DNA of 64,000 nt from an uncultured Clostridia bacterium (GTDB lineage Bacteria; Bacillota; Clostridia; Christensenellales; Borkfalkiaceae). Below, piece by piece: positions 1-8,155 of this stretch. Numbering within the stretch: the first letter of the stretch is position 1; the number at the start of each line of letters is the position of its first letter. A program made the translations under genes and the position numbers. The stretch spans positions 93,314-157,313 of the forward strand of contig CAKQRD010000006.1 of the NCBI GenBank assembly GCA_934271275.1, given 5' to 3'. Below the pieces are notes generated by a model. It did no database searches. It had not been told where the DNA came from and saw only the letters and a list, made by a program, of their open reading frames with translations.

Positions 1-954
1 TGCGATAAGCATAAGCGCTTCTATCAAAAGGAACAGAATAAGCGTAAGCCCCGAGATAAAGCCGTAACCCTTGCCGAGTACGAAGAACGCGACGACGATA
101 AGTATCGCGACCGCATAAATCGCAACCGCAGAGATAAGCGCGGCGTTTTCGCCGTACGGCGCGGAAACATCGACGCCGTCCGAAACGTCGTATTTATAAG
201 CGAGACCGCCCGAGCTTATCTGAAGCGCGTTTCTTCTCGCGTCGGACTCGGTCGCCCCCTGCGAGCCGTCGAGCCACATAGAAAGGGTGCTGCCCGAAAA
301 GCTGTTCGACGAAAGCTCCGAGTTCATAAGCGTGGTGTCTCCGAGAGTAACTTTAAGATAGAACGTACCCTCGCTCATTTTACTTTTGATTTCTTTGGTA
401 GCGTAATCGGTAAAGTTTATCTCTATCCTGTAATACGCGCTGCCGCTGCCCGCGTCTATGCCCGCGTATTTCGCGTTCTTTATAACCGCGCCGTCCGTTA
501 AAATCTCGTCGGTGGGGTTAGAAGAAGAGCCGCCGTAGAATTTCAGTTCGCCGTAAGCCGCCGCAACGTTTATGTCCTGCGTGAGCGCGGTGGTATCGGG
601 TTCGCCGTATTTGTTGGTAGAAGCTTTCGCTTCTATTCTGATGTCGTAATCTTTAACCGCCTCGTCGGTGCTTTTCACCGCGGTCACGGAATAAGTCTGA
701 TAGCCGAGGGCGTTCATTCTTTTTTCGAGCGTCTTTATAACCTCGTCTATATCCTCTACCTCTTCTACGTTGTCTTTGGCGAGCGTTAAGGTATACGCCG
801 TGCCGCCTTTAAGATCGTAATCGAGTTCGATAGCACCTATAACGCCGTTGTAATTTTTTACGCCGACGGAAAAGGTAGCGAACGTCATCGCGATAAGAAG
901 CGCCATTAAAACGCAAACTATCGTAAGTAACGTAATTGACTTTCCTTTCTTCAT
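1..954 (-). CDS. secD: Protein translocase subunit SecD (3' end cut by window edge)
   Basis: 318 codons are visible from the ATG at 954; the C-terminal half lies outside the window. There is one N-terminal membrane segment (about residues 6-28), then the SecD hallmark DLKGGTAYTL near residue 48, a long extracytoplasmic region, and the start of the second membrane segment close to the edge (about residues 278-305). SecD works with SecF, drawing on the proton gradient to help SecYEG finish export. A GGAGG ribosome site lies 5 nt before the ATG, and a SigA-type promoter lies 60 nt upstream. Whether SecF is fused or separate cannot be seen here. Confidence 0.9.
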   Translation of the reverse strand, partial: MKKGKSITLLTIVCVLMALLIAMTFATFSVGVKNYNGVIGAIELDYDLKGGTAYTLTLAKDNVEEVEDIDEVIKTLEKRMNALGYQTYSVTAVKSTDEAVKDYDIRIEAKASTNKYGEPDTTALTQDINVAAAYGELKFYGGSSSNPTDEILTDGAVIKNAKYAGIDAGSGSAYYRIEINFTDYATKEIKSKMSEGTFYLKVTLGDTTLMNSELSSNSFSGSTLSMWLDGSQGATESDARRNALQISSGGLAYKYDVSDGVDVSAPYGENAALISAVAIYAVAILIVVAFFVLGKGYGFISGLTLILFLLIEALMLIA

Positions 955-1013
955 TTTTGCCTCCGTGCAGAAACTTTCGCCCCTGCGATACTCTTTAAAC
1001 AAGCCTACTTAAA

Positions 1014-1043
1014 ATTATATAACATTTCCGCCCCTGCGGTCAA
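1014..1043 (-). promoter_or_regulatory. SigA-type promoter of secD
   Basis: On the minus strand TTGACC (1043-1038), 18-nt spacer, TATAAT (1019-1014). The spacer and the 5' leader each contain a copy of GCAGGGGCG followed by an A-rich stretch, a possible operator pair. Confidence 0.7.
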
Positions 1044-1139
1044 TGATATTTCGGAATTTTTTTCATAAAAAACCGTTTTACGACGATTTTTATTGAATTT
1101 TTCGATTATGCGCGAGATTTTTCCCGCCGCCGTCACCCG

Positions 1140-2252
1140 TCACGAGCCGCCGCCAGAAAGATACAGCCACACGCCGAGCGCGACTATCGCGACGCCGAGA
1201 AGTACGAGCGAAAGAATTTTCGGAACGGATTTAGGATACTTGCCCCACGTTTTACCCGTTTCGCCGTTGACGTAGAAATTGAAAAGCTTCTTTTTATAGC
1301 TGTAATTTCCGACGTATACGGGGAGCATAACGTATTTATAAGTCACCCGTTCGTGCCTTGTGGAAACGTTGATGTAATCCACTCGATCGTAGGTATACTG
1401 CGAAAGAATCCCCCGTTCAAGCTCCTTGTCCATAACGGCTTTGGCTTTATTCCAGCAGTCCTCTATTCCGTCGTCGTACTGATACGCCATAAACCCGAGC
1501 AGGTAATTTTCTTCGTACACCTTGCCCGAATCGGTATCGTACGGGCGGAGCTTGTCCAGCTTTTTCTGATCGAGCTTCGAACCCGCGGTTATCAGCACGT
1601 CGTTGAAATTATAGTAGTAAGCGCCGCTTATGTTTCTCCACACGACGTAAGTTTCCGTTCTGCGGTTTTTGCCCGAACCTACCGTACGCGTGTGCGTCGT
1701 GCCTATTCTGCCGTTATAAACCGACGAGGTATTACTGTCGAACGTAAAGCACGGTGTGTAAACGCCGTTCACGTTTTCCGCCGTCAGACGTTTTTTGAAT
1801 TTCCCCGGCGCGAAAAAGCGTTTTTTAGCCCACGCCTTGGAATATTCCACGGCCTTTTCTTCCCCGAACGCGAAAGGAATAAGCCCGTTGGGCTTAAGCC
1901 CCGCAAGCTCCTCCGTTTTACGAACGTGCGCCGTGCCGCAGAACGGGCAGATTTTAGCGGTCTGCCCCGCTTTCAGCACGACCTTCGCGCCGCAGTTATC
2001 GCAGGAAAAAACGACTGCTTCGTCGGCGTTCCATTGTCTGTCTTTTCCGAACGCGGAAGACAGATCGATTTCCTGCGCCGTTTCGTCTTTCTGAAATTCT
2101 ACCTTCGTGCCGCAATGCGGACACGAAAGACACCCGTTTTCGGGATCAAAAACCATATTCGAGCCGCAGGACGGACATTTTTCCGTTTCCGTGCCGACTC
2201 TGCGACCTTCCGTGCCTATTTCTTCAAACCTTTTGCCGGCTTCTTCGCCCAT
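1140..2252 (-). CDS. Double zinc-ribbon protein with C-terminal membrane anchor
   Basis: 370 residues. Two CxxC...CxxC ribbons are visible: C26/C29/C44/C47 and C84/C87/C102/C105. They resemble the TFIIB/PriA-like zinc ribbons often annotated in Firmicutes proteins of unknown role. A long middle domain (about 115-335) has many Tyr and charged residues and no motif I recognise. One hydrophobic helix (about 346-366) sits at the extreme C terminus, so this is probably a tail-anchored protein with its ribbons in the cytoplasm. The start is supported by a purine-rich AAGGCGAG just before the ATG. Function unknown; protein-protein or nucleic-acid contact through the ribbons is only a guess. Confidence 0.75.
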   Translation of the reverse strand: MGEEAGKRFEEIGTEGRRVGTETEKCPSCGSNMVFDPENGCLSCPHCGTKVEFQKDETAQEIDLSSAFGKDRQWNADEAVVFSCDNCGAKVVLKAGQTAKICPFCGTAHVRKTEELAGLKPNGLIPFAFGEEKAVEYSKAWAKKRFFAPGKFKKRLTAENVNGVYTPCFTFDSNTSSVYNGRIGTTHTRTVGSGKNRRTETYVVWRNISGAYYYNFNDVLITAGSKLDQKKLDKLRPYDTDSGKVYEENYLLGFMAYQYDDGIEDCWNKAKAVMDKELERGILSQYTYDRVDYINVSTRHERVTYKYVMLPVYVGNYSYKKKLFNFYVNGETGKTWGKYPKSVPKILSLVLLGVAIVALGVWLYLSGGGS

Positions 2253-2293
2253 CTCGCCTTAATCCTTTTTACAGCGGTTTTCTTAAAGTACGA

Positions 2294-2494
2294 TTAGTTC
2301 TCGGGAGCGTTAAGCTCTTCGAGCATTTTCGCAAGGTCCGCGCCGTGAACGTCCGCCGCTTCGCCGACGGTTTCGCCGTGAGCGAGCGCGCAACCGAGAC
2401 AGTGCATACCGTATTTCATAAGGATTTCGCCCGCCTTGGGGTTAATCTGAATAGCCTCGAAAATAGTAGTGTTTTCGGTAATTTTGTTTGCCAT
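2294..2494 (-). CDS. DUF1858 domain protein
   Basis: 66 residues matching the DUF1858 / ScdA-N-like fold: an N-terminal stretch TTIFEAIQINP, then MHCLGCALAHGETVGEAA (about residues 31-48) with the conserved Cys pair (CxxC), and a helical end. Such small proteins occur alone or fused to hybrid-cluster and di-iron repair proteins, so a redox or metal role is often suggested but unproven. The ribosome site CGGAGG lies 10 nt before the ATG. It has its own strong promoter (2578-2606). No partner gene lies beside it. Confidence 0.85.
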   Translation of the reverse strand: MANKITENTTIFEAIQINPKAGEILMKYGMHCLGCALAHGETVGEAADVHGADLAKMLEELNAPEN

Positions 2495-2543
2495 AAAAAT
2501 CGTTCCTCCGATTTATATTTTTATCAGTTCGGGATTGACCGAC

Positions 2544-2574
2544 AAAAAAACGGTAAAACCCGAGATTTCACCGT
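2544..2574 (-). terminator. Intrinsic terminator downstream of the BY-kinase gene
   Basis: Read on the minus strand: a 9-bp stem (arms 2574-2566 and 2558-2550, one G-U pair), then seven U. It is about 250 nt past the stop of the BY-kinase gene and ends where the DUF1858 promoter's transcript should begin, so it would stop upstream readthrough while leaving that promoter unaffected. Confidence 0.65.
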
Positions 2575-2577
2575 TTT

Positions 2578-2606
2578 ATTATATAATTATTTTCGTTATA
2601 AGTCAA
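2578..2606 (-). promoter_or_regulatory. SigA-type promoter of the DUF1858 gene
   Basis: TTGACT (2606-2601), 17-nt spacer, TATAAT (2583-2578). The expected start near 2571 lies inside the upstream gene's terminator hairpin. Confidence 0.75.
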
Positions 2607-2823
2607 TACTTTTCGGGGTTTTGTTCTTTGCTAAAATCAAAATTCCCGTTTTTTCTCTTAAAAATCTTGCGAGTGCGGTTCGCTTTGTCGCCGAGGTTCG
2701 GGGCGATTCGCCATAAAAGCCCGCGAACTCGTCTTTATCGCCGCGCCGCGTTGCGTCCGTGCGCCGCCGTTTCCGCATAACCTCGCCGCGCCGCATTGCA
2801 GCAAAATTTTCAGGGCAAAATCG
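2607..2823. other. Intergenic stretch, nothing recognised
   Basis: GC-rich spacer between the DUF1858 promoter and the end of the BY-kinase gene. Short open frames exist on both strands but have no ribosome site or family resemblance. Confidence 0.5.
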
Positions 2824-4182
2824 TTATTTCGTTTCCGCGCCGGCTTCTTCTTTATAAGCGTAGTAATAATAATCGTCGTGCTTACGTCTTCCCGTAAAAT
2901 TGAACACCGTGCCGAGTACGTTCGCGCCGCTCTCTTCGAGGTCGGAAACGGTACTCTTTAGCTGCTGACTGCTCACCTTGTCGCAGCCGACGACGAGAAT
3001 GGTCGCGTCCGCAACGCGGGAGATGCTTATAAAGTCCGAAGCTCTGCCGACGGGCGGGCAATCGAGAAGAACGAAGTCGTAGCTCTCTCTCGCCTTGTTT
3101 ATCATATTGCCGAACTTGCCGGACATAAACAGAATGGTGGGGTTATCGACCGTGCTTCCGCAGGTTACGGCGGAAACGTTCGCATAAGCCGTCTTTTTGG
3201 TCACCTGTTCAAAGGTTTTGGCGTCCTTGAAGAAATCTGTCATACCGACCTGACGTTTAAGCCCCAACGCTCTGTGGAGATTAGGCTTACGGAAATCGCA
3301 CTCTAAAACGACGACCTTTTTGCCTATCTCGCCGAGCGCAATCGCAAGGTTTGTCGCGATGGTGGTTTTACCTTCGTTGGGTATGCTCGACTGTATCTGA
3401 TAAACCTTGTCGTTATCCCCTTCGTGCAGGAACACGAGAGTATCGGCAAGCTTTTCGAGATTCATGCGGAGAAGGTCGGTACTATCCTTCTTTCTGCCCT
3501 TAACGGAAACGATGCTTAAAATATTCTTCTTGCCGCTTATCGCCTCCACGCGGTCTACCGTGGTGATTTTGTCGTTCACGAAATACATTATAAACGCGAC
3601 CGCAACCGCAACGACTATACCCGCAACCGCCGCGATAAGGGTGGTTTTGGTTGCCGAATATACGGGAGCCACCGCAGGCGTTTCGCTTAAAACTACAAGC
3701 TCTACCCTGCCTTGGAAATTTTTATAAGCGTTGCCGTCTTTTTCCGCCGCGTAATCGTTAAAGCTGCTTATGATTGCAAGAAGCTTTTCCTTTGCCGCTT
3801 CGCTTTTTTCGTCCTGATACGTAAGAGTCGCAACCCACGCTTCTTCGTTGTTCTGCTTTGCGGTGAAATTCACGCCCGAAACCTTTTCGTCCTCGCCGAG
3901 AGTCGCGCTCGCTCTGTCCATAATAATGGCAGAACCCATAACTTCCAGAATGGTGGGCGTATAAAGACTGCTGTACTGAATATCGCTTTTTTCCGCGTTA
4001 TTCGTGCCGAGGTCCGCTTTTATCATAACCTTCGTAGCGGCTTTATATTCCTGCTTTCTTACGACGGAATACGCCGCGCCGATCGCGCACGCCGCCACGA
4101 TTATGGCAAGCATAAGCACCCAGTATTTCTTTACAATATACCAGACGTCGCCGAGACTCATTCCGCTCTTTTCGTTTTCCAT
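2824..4182 (-). CDS. Fused Wzz-type chain-length modulator and BY-family tyrosine kinase
   Basis: 452 residues. The N-terminal part is a Wzz domain with two membrane helices (about 19-40 and 178-202) flanking an extracytoplasmic loop. The C-terminal part is a BY-kinase: Walker A in IPNEGKTTIATN, a Walker A'-like VVVLECDFRKPN, Walker B YDFVLLDCPP, and a tail with four consecutive tyrosines (DDYYYYAY), the usual autophosphorylation cluster. Such proteins control length and export of capsular or exopolysaccharide. In many Firmicutes the two halves are separate proteins (CpsC/CpsD); here they are one chain, as in proteobacterial Wzc. No polysaccharide genes lie nearby, so it is an orphan. It has its own promoter (4219-4247). 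Confidence 0.88.
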   Translation of the reverse strand: MENEKSGMSLGDVWYIVKKYWVLMLAIIVAACAIGAAYSVVRKQEYKAATKVMIKADLGTNNAEKSDIQYSSLYTPTILEVMGSAIIMDRASATLGEDEKVSGVNFTAKQNNEEAWVATLTYQDEKSEAAKEKLLAIISSFNDYAAEKDGNAYKNFQGRVELVVLSETPAVAPVYSATKTTLIAAVAGIVVAVAVAFIMYFVNDKITTVDRVEAISGKKNILSIVSVKGRKKDSTDLLRMNLEKLADTLVFLHEGDNDKVYQIQSSIPNEGKTTIATNLAIALGEIGKKVVVLECDFRKPNLHRALGLKRQVGMTDFFKDAKTFEQVTKKTAYANVSAVTCGSTVDNPTILFMSGKFGNMINKARESYDFVLLDCPPVGRASDFISISRVADATILVVGCDKVSSQQLKSTVSDLEESGANVLGTVFNFTGRRKHDDYYYYAYKEEAGAETK

Positions 4183-4218
4183 ACCCTCTCCCTTTGTATA
4201 AGTAGATTGTCTTTATGT

Positions 4219-4247
4219 ATTTTAATATATATAATCCGATTTGTCAA
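4219..4247 (-). promoter_or_regulatory. SigA-type promoter of the Wzz/BY-kinase gene
   Basis: TTGACA (4247-4242), 17-nt spacer, TAAAAT (4224-4219). A direct repeat of GTTAAGA/GTTAAGA lies just upstream of the -35. Confidence 0.75.
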
Positions 4248-4427
4248 GTCTTAACAACTCTTAACAAAAAAACACGCCTTTATTCGCGGGGGGAAACGTT
4301 TCGCACCCGCACGTTATCCGTATACGCGCTATCGTCCGCGAGATACCCGCGCAAATTACGCACGCCGCCCGCTTTTGCCGTCAAAGTCCGCGGTTCATTT
4401 TTTCGCGGCTTCTCAGCGCGGCGCGGT

Positions 4428-6101
4428 TTAAGAATGAACGTATTGCTTTATGCTGAACGCGATGTTCGTTATGTGGTCGCCGACTCTTTCCAGATTAGAG
4501 ACGGTTTGCAGATACACAGAGCCGACCTGCGCCGAACATTCCTCTTTTTTGAGCCTTTCTATATGCTTCGTTTCAAGGTCCACGTTGAACTGGTCGATCA
4601 TCTCTTCCAGCTCGTCCACCTTGGGAAGAAGGGTTAAATCGCGCTCGTCGAAAACCTTGACTGCCGCGTCGAAGAGGTTATCGACCGTTTCCACGACCTC
4701 TTTAAGCTCTTCTTTCGCGGTGTCGGAAAAGTCCACGCCCTCCTCTTTTAATCGGAGCGCGTATTCCATAATGTTTTCCGCGTAGTCGCCCACCCTTTCC
4801 ACGTCCGTCACGACGTGATAATACGAGCCGACCTTCTTTTCGTCTTGAAGCGTCAAATCCTTGCCCGAAAGAGCGGTAAGATATGCGGTTATGTTTCTGT
4901 TAAGGAAGTTTATGATTTCTTCGTTGGTGCGAACCTCGGAAGCGTTTTCGTACTTACCGTCTATCAGCATAGCGACGGAAAGATTTATGTTCTCTTTCGC
5001 GATGCCGCACATTCTGACGATTTCTTTTTTGGTGTTATTAACCGCTATCGGCGGAGTGTCGAGAAGTCTTTCGTCGATAAACATAAACCGCATCGCGTTT
5101 TCTTCTTCGTTCTTTTTCGGCCTTATAATCTTCGTCGCGAGATAAACTATGCTCTTTATGAACGGCAACAAAACTATCGTGGTAAATACGTTGAAAAGGG
5201 TGTGAAAGTTTGCAATCTGACGTTCTCTCGAAGCACCGCTTATCGCCTCCATAAAGCTTATGAACTCTTTTTGCCAAATCCAAAGCGGAGCAAGCACTAT
5301 AAGACAGCCGAAAACGTTGAATAAAAGGTGAATGAGCGCGGTGCGCTTTGCGTTGGTGGAAGTACCGATACTCGAAATCATAGCGGTCACGCAAGTGCCT
5401 ATGTTCGAGCCTAAAATAATGAATACCGCGTTGGGAAGACTGATGCTCGAACCGAGAACTATCAGAATACCCGTGATAGCGGTCGAGCTTTGAATCAGCG
5501 CGGTAACGCCCGCGCCTATGAGAATTAAAATAATCGGGAAATGTTCGCCGCGGAAAAGCTTATCGAAAAACGGTTTTAATTCGGATTTCGTCGCGGGATC
5601 TTCGTAAATAATCTGATTTACCGAAAGACTCATGACTTCGAGTCCCAAGAAAATCATTCCGAGCGCGAGAAGAATATAGCCTATCTTGTTTATCTTGTCG
5701 TTTTTGACGAACAAGCCCATAACCGCGCCCGCCGCCGCGATAACGCAGGCATACGCCGCCGCGTTGAAGCCTACGCCCACGAGCGACAGAAACTGCGCCG
5801 TAACCGTCGTGCCGATATTCGCGCCCATTATGACCGAAGTCGCCTGCGCGAGCGTCATAAGCCCGACGTTCACGAAACCTACGAGCATAACGGTCGTCGC
5901 CGCAGAGCTTTGCATTATAATGGTCATCGTCGCGCCGACGCCGACTCCTGCAAAACGGTTACTCGTCATTTTACCGAGAAGCTTTTTAAGGTTATTGCCC
6001 GCTACGCGCTCCAGATTGTTGCCCATAACGTGCATACCGAAAAGCATCATCGCCATTCCGCCGAGCAGAAAGAAAACGTTTTCTAATACTCCGTTGCCCA
6101 T
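4428..6101 (-). CDS. Na+/phosphate cotransporter family protein with PhoU-like tail
   Basis: 557 residues. The first ~320 form a membrane domain with two inverted repeats typical of the NptA/PNaS family: QSSAATTVMLVGFVNVG near residue 64 and IQSSTAITGILIVLGSS near 204, the duplicated QSS motif that forms the phosphate and sodium site. Residues ~345-550 are helical and PhoU-like (repeated VERVGDYAENI and LERVGDHITNI). Members import phosphate using the sodium gradient or, in some bacteria, may regulate it. The start has AAGGAAATTTT before ATG and lies 40 nt behind a promoter. No pst or phoU genes are adjacent. Confidence 0.88.
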   Translation of the reverse strand: MGNGVLENVFFLLGGMAMMLFGMHVMGNNLERVAGNNLKKLLGKMTSNRFAGVGVGATMTIIMQSSAATTVMLVGFVNVGLMTLAQATSVIMGANIGTTVTAQFLSLVGVGFNAAAYACVIAAAGAVMGLFVKNDKINKIGYILLALGMIFLGLEVMSLSVNQIIYEDPATKSELKPFFDKLFRGEHFPIILILIGAGVTALIQSSTAITGILIVLGSSISLPNAVFIILGSNIGTCVTAMISSIGTSTNAKRTALIHLLFNVFGCLIVLAPLWIWQKEFISFMEAISGASRERQIANFHTLFNVFTTIVLLPFIKSIVYLATKIIRPKKNEEENAMRFMFIDERLLDTPPIAVNNTKKEIVRMCGIAKENINLSVAMLIDGKYENASEVRTNEEIINFLNRNITAYLTALSGKDLTLQDEKKVGSYYHVVTDVERVGDYAENIMEYALRLKEEGVDFSDTAKEELKEVVETVDNLFDAAVKVFDERDLTLLPKVDELEEMIDQFNVDLETKHIERLKKEECSAQVGSVYLQTVSNLERVGDHITNIAFSIKQYVHS

Positions 6102-6147
6102 AAAATTTCCTTATAATTTTTTCCTGCGTAAAAAAGCAAGCGTTTTT

Positions 6148-6177
6148 ATGATACACCATACGCCCGCAGTTAGTCAA
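6148..6177 (-). promoter_or_regulatory. SigA-type promoter of the Na/phosphate symporter gene
   Basis: TTGACT (6177-6172), 18-nt spacer, TATCAT (6153-6148), about 40 nt before the start codon. Confidence 0.65.
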
Positions 6178-6291
6178 CTTTTTTTAGGCGAAAAGCTCAA
6201 AAAAACACAACCGACACGCCGGCACGGTTTTTTAGGGCGAAAAAAGGTCTCGTTTTTTTCCCGAAACGGCGGCGTACGGTATAAATATTTT

Positions 6292-6783
6292 TTATCTTTC
6301 GGGAATTTCGCCCTCGGTTTTAAGCCCTTTATATCCGTTCTGACGGAGCGCTTCGTAAACGCCTACGCACACCGAGTTGGAAAGGTTGAGAGAGCGCGTT
6401 TCGTCCTTCATCGGAAGGCGCACGCACCTGTCGTAATACTTTTTAAGGAGCGGTTCGGGAAGCCCTTTCGTTTCCTTGCCGAAAACGAGAAAATCCCCGT
6501 CTTTATAGCTCACGTCGGAGTGTATATGCTTCGCTTTTGTAGAGAAAAACCAGAAGTTTTCGCCGTTATAGAACTTGTCCATAACCTCTTCTATGCCGTC
6601 GTAGTAGCGAATATCGAGAAAATGCCAGTAATCGAGTCCCGCACGCTTCAATTGCTTGTCCGTCACCTCGAAGCCGAGCGGGCGCACGAGGTGCAGAACG
6701 CTCCCCGTGACGGCGCACGTTCTCGCAACGTTACCCGCATTCTGCGGGATTTCGGGTTCTACCAGAACTATATTAAACGCCAT
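6292..6783 (-). CDS. trmL: tRNA (cytidine/uridine-34 2'-O)-methyltransferase TrmL
   Basis: 163 residues from the ATG at 6783; a longer frame with a TTG start exists but this ATG has GAGG nine nt upstream and begins the family's normal MAFNIVLVEPEIPQNAGN. This is the SPOUT knot family: the C-terminal part has FGKETKGLP and the knot segment RLPMKDETRSLNLSNSV (about 120-140). TrmL methylates the 2'-O of the wobble base in leucine tRNAs. The length fits the single-domain family. The upstream nitrilase-fold gene ends 23 nt before, so the two are probably co-transcribed. Confidence 0.92.
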   Translation of the reverse strand: MAFNIVLVEPEIPQNAGNVARTCAVTGSVLHLVRPLGFEVTDKQLKRAGLDYWHFLDIRYYDGIEEVMDKFYNGENFWFFSTKAKHIHSDVSYKDGDFLVFGKETKGLPEPLLKKYYDRCVRLPMKDETRSLNLSNSVCVGVYEALRQNGYKGLKTEGEIPER

Positions 6784-6806
6784 TTTTATGTACCTCTTTC
6801 GTTTTT

Positions 6807-7487
6807 TCAATAACCCGAGCCGAAATCTCTGTAAAGACCGCGACGGCGGGAGCTAATAAGTCTGTAATCTTTTTCTATTTTCAGGTTCACGCGCAAAAAG
6901 TCCGCGGAGCTTGCCGCCGCTATATTTCCGCGCACGTCCGCCAAAGCGGCGTAGTTTTTAGCGCAAAGCCCCATAGCGACGCCGTTCGCAAACGCCCCCG
7001 CGCGAAGCATTATCTGCGGAATCAAATCTTCGAGCGACTTAAAAAGACAGATTATAACGTCCGCGTCGCATAGCGCGAGAACGCGAGCCGATTCGGGAAA
7101 AAATAAATCTTCCGCAACGATAAGCCCTATTTTGCCCGCGCTCGTGTCGTATACGCGAAAGCTTCCTCCCGCGACGAATTCGCTGTCGTCTATCGAGTGC
7201 GCCATATCGGACACGCCGAGAATCCGACCTTTATCCGCAATCACCGCGGAGTGGCGGAAAACGCCGTAAGTATCTGTATCGCACCCGCACACGACGACCG
7301 AAGAAAGCTGGCGGGAAAGCCGCGCCACGTCCTGAAAATATTCCGTTTCGCCGCCCAGCTCCTTTTTGTAATTCACAAGCCCCAGCCCGTTGAAACCGAA
7401 CACGACGAGATCGCTTTTACCGATTTTATCGAGTCGTTCCTGCCATACGCCGTTCACGGTATCCGTCGTCGCGAAGGTTATTTTCAT
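6807..7487 (-). CDS. Nitrilase-fold protein lacking catalytic residues
   Basis: 226 residues aligning by eye over the carbon-nitrogen hydrolase fold: SDLVVFGFNGLG (about 25-36), GVFRHSAVIADKGRILG (about 74-90), EFVAGGSFRVYDTSAGKIGLIVAEDLFFPESAR (about 103-136) and a C-terminal RAGAFANGVAMGLCAKN. Active members use Glu-Lys-Cys. Here the Glu position (normally VVFPE) reads VVFGF, the Lys region reads VSDMAHS, and the Cys position (normally ICYDLRFPE) reads VAEDLFFPE. All three appear missing, so it is probably a pseudoenzyme. It is also shorter than the usual 250-300 residues. Start ATG at 7487 with GGGAG nearby. Co-oriented with trmL; role unknown. Confidence 0.75.
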   Translation of the reverse strand: MKITFATTDTVNGVWQERLDKIGKSDLVVFGFNGLGLVNYKKELGGETEYFQDVARLSRQLSSVVVCGCDTDTYGVFRHSAVIADKGRILGVSDMAHSIDDSEFVAGGSFRVYDTSAGKIGLIVAEDLFFPESARVLALCDADVIICLFKSLEDLIPQIMLRAGAFANGVAMGLCAKNYAALADVRGNIAAASSADFLRVNLKIEKDYRLISSRRRGLYRDFGSGY

Positions 7488-7782
7488 TCACACTCTCCCG
7501 AAAAAGTTATCGGTAACATTATATTTTGCGAAAAGAAAAAGTGTGAAACCCGCGCCGAGAAGCAGTACCTCTCCGCCAAACAAAACCCGCCGCCAAGCCG
7601 CAAAGCCGTGCAAACCGAATCCGTCGACAAACTCAACGTCACTGTGGAATCGTCGCCATATCGCCCCGATTGTCATTCTGCACGCATTTGTCTTGTCGTC
7701 TTTAACAGTCATAGGTGCTTTATTGCGTAGTGGAGAAACACCTATCAGCCCTGACGGACTTACGAAGAATCTCTACACGAAA

Positions 7783-7835
7783 CCCATAATTGTCATTCTG
7801 AGATAAGCTTCTTGCGCCTTCTTACGAAGAATCTC
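7783..7835 (+). repeat. 53-bp perfect direct repeat, copy 1
   Basis: Identical base for base to 7900-7952; starts CCCATAATTGTCATTCTGAG and ends GAAGAATCTC. Confidence 0.9.
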
Positions 7836-7899
7836 GACGAAAAGCCGTGCCGACGGAAAGCAAACCGCACGAAGGCTTACGAAGAATCTCGGCGCAAAG

Positions 7900-7952
7900 C
7901 CCATAATTGTCATTCTGAGATAAGCTTCTTGCGCCTTCTTACGAAGAATCTC
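7900..7952 (+). repeat. 53-bp perfect direct repeat, copy 2
   Basis: Identical to 7783-7835, offset 117 bases. Confidence 0.9.
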
Positions 7953-8155
7953 TACACGAAGGTAACTGACGAGTCAGAATGACGCAAATTACTATTCGTT
8001 AAAACACTTCGCTATTCGGTTCGCCGTTATCCCGACGTCTCAAAATAACAGAATTGACTATGCGCTAAAACGTTGCATACAGTTTGTAACTGTATGCGCC
8101 GCAGGGCGGAGAGGCTCCTCCCGCCGAAGCAGAAACGATAAATACCCAAATATTA

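Larger units (their letters stand above)
7672..7983. repeat. Dispersed-repeat cluster bounded by GTCATTCTG / CAGAATGAC
   Basis: Inverted ends GTCATTCTG (7672-7680) and CAGAATGAC (7975-7983) bracket 312 bases. Inside are two more TGTCATTCTG copies (7791, 7908), four copies of TACGAAGAATCTC (7761, 7823, 7878, 7940), a perfect 53-bp direct repeat (7783-7835 and 7900-7952), and a small hairpin (ATAGGTG 7711 / CACCTAT 7739). The core resembles the widespread bacterial intergenic repeat that runs from GTCATTCTGAG to GAAGAATCT. It codes for no protein and looks like a non-autonomous, MITE-like element that has partly duplicated. Confidence 0.7.
7488..8155. other. Non-coding, repeat-rich intergenic region
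   Basis: No gene is supported in this 668-base gap. It contains the repeat cluster at 7672-7983, a perfect hairpin at 8075-8097, and a second GC-rich hairpin at 8105-8125 shortly after the dusB stop, which may end dusB transcription although neither has a U-run. Confidence 0.6.

Noticed and set aside
7783..7952. CRISPR array
   Set aside because: Only two long repeats, unequal internal blocks, no spacer regularity and no cas genes.
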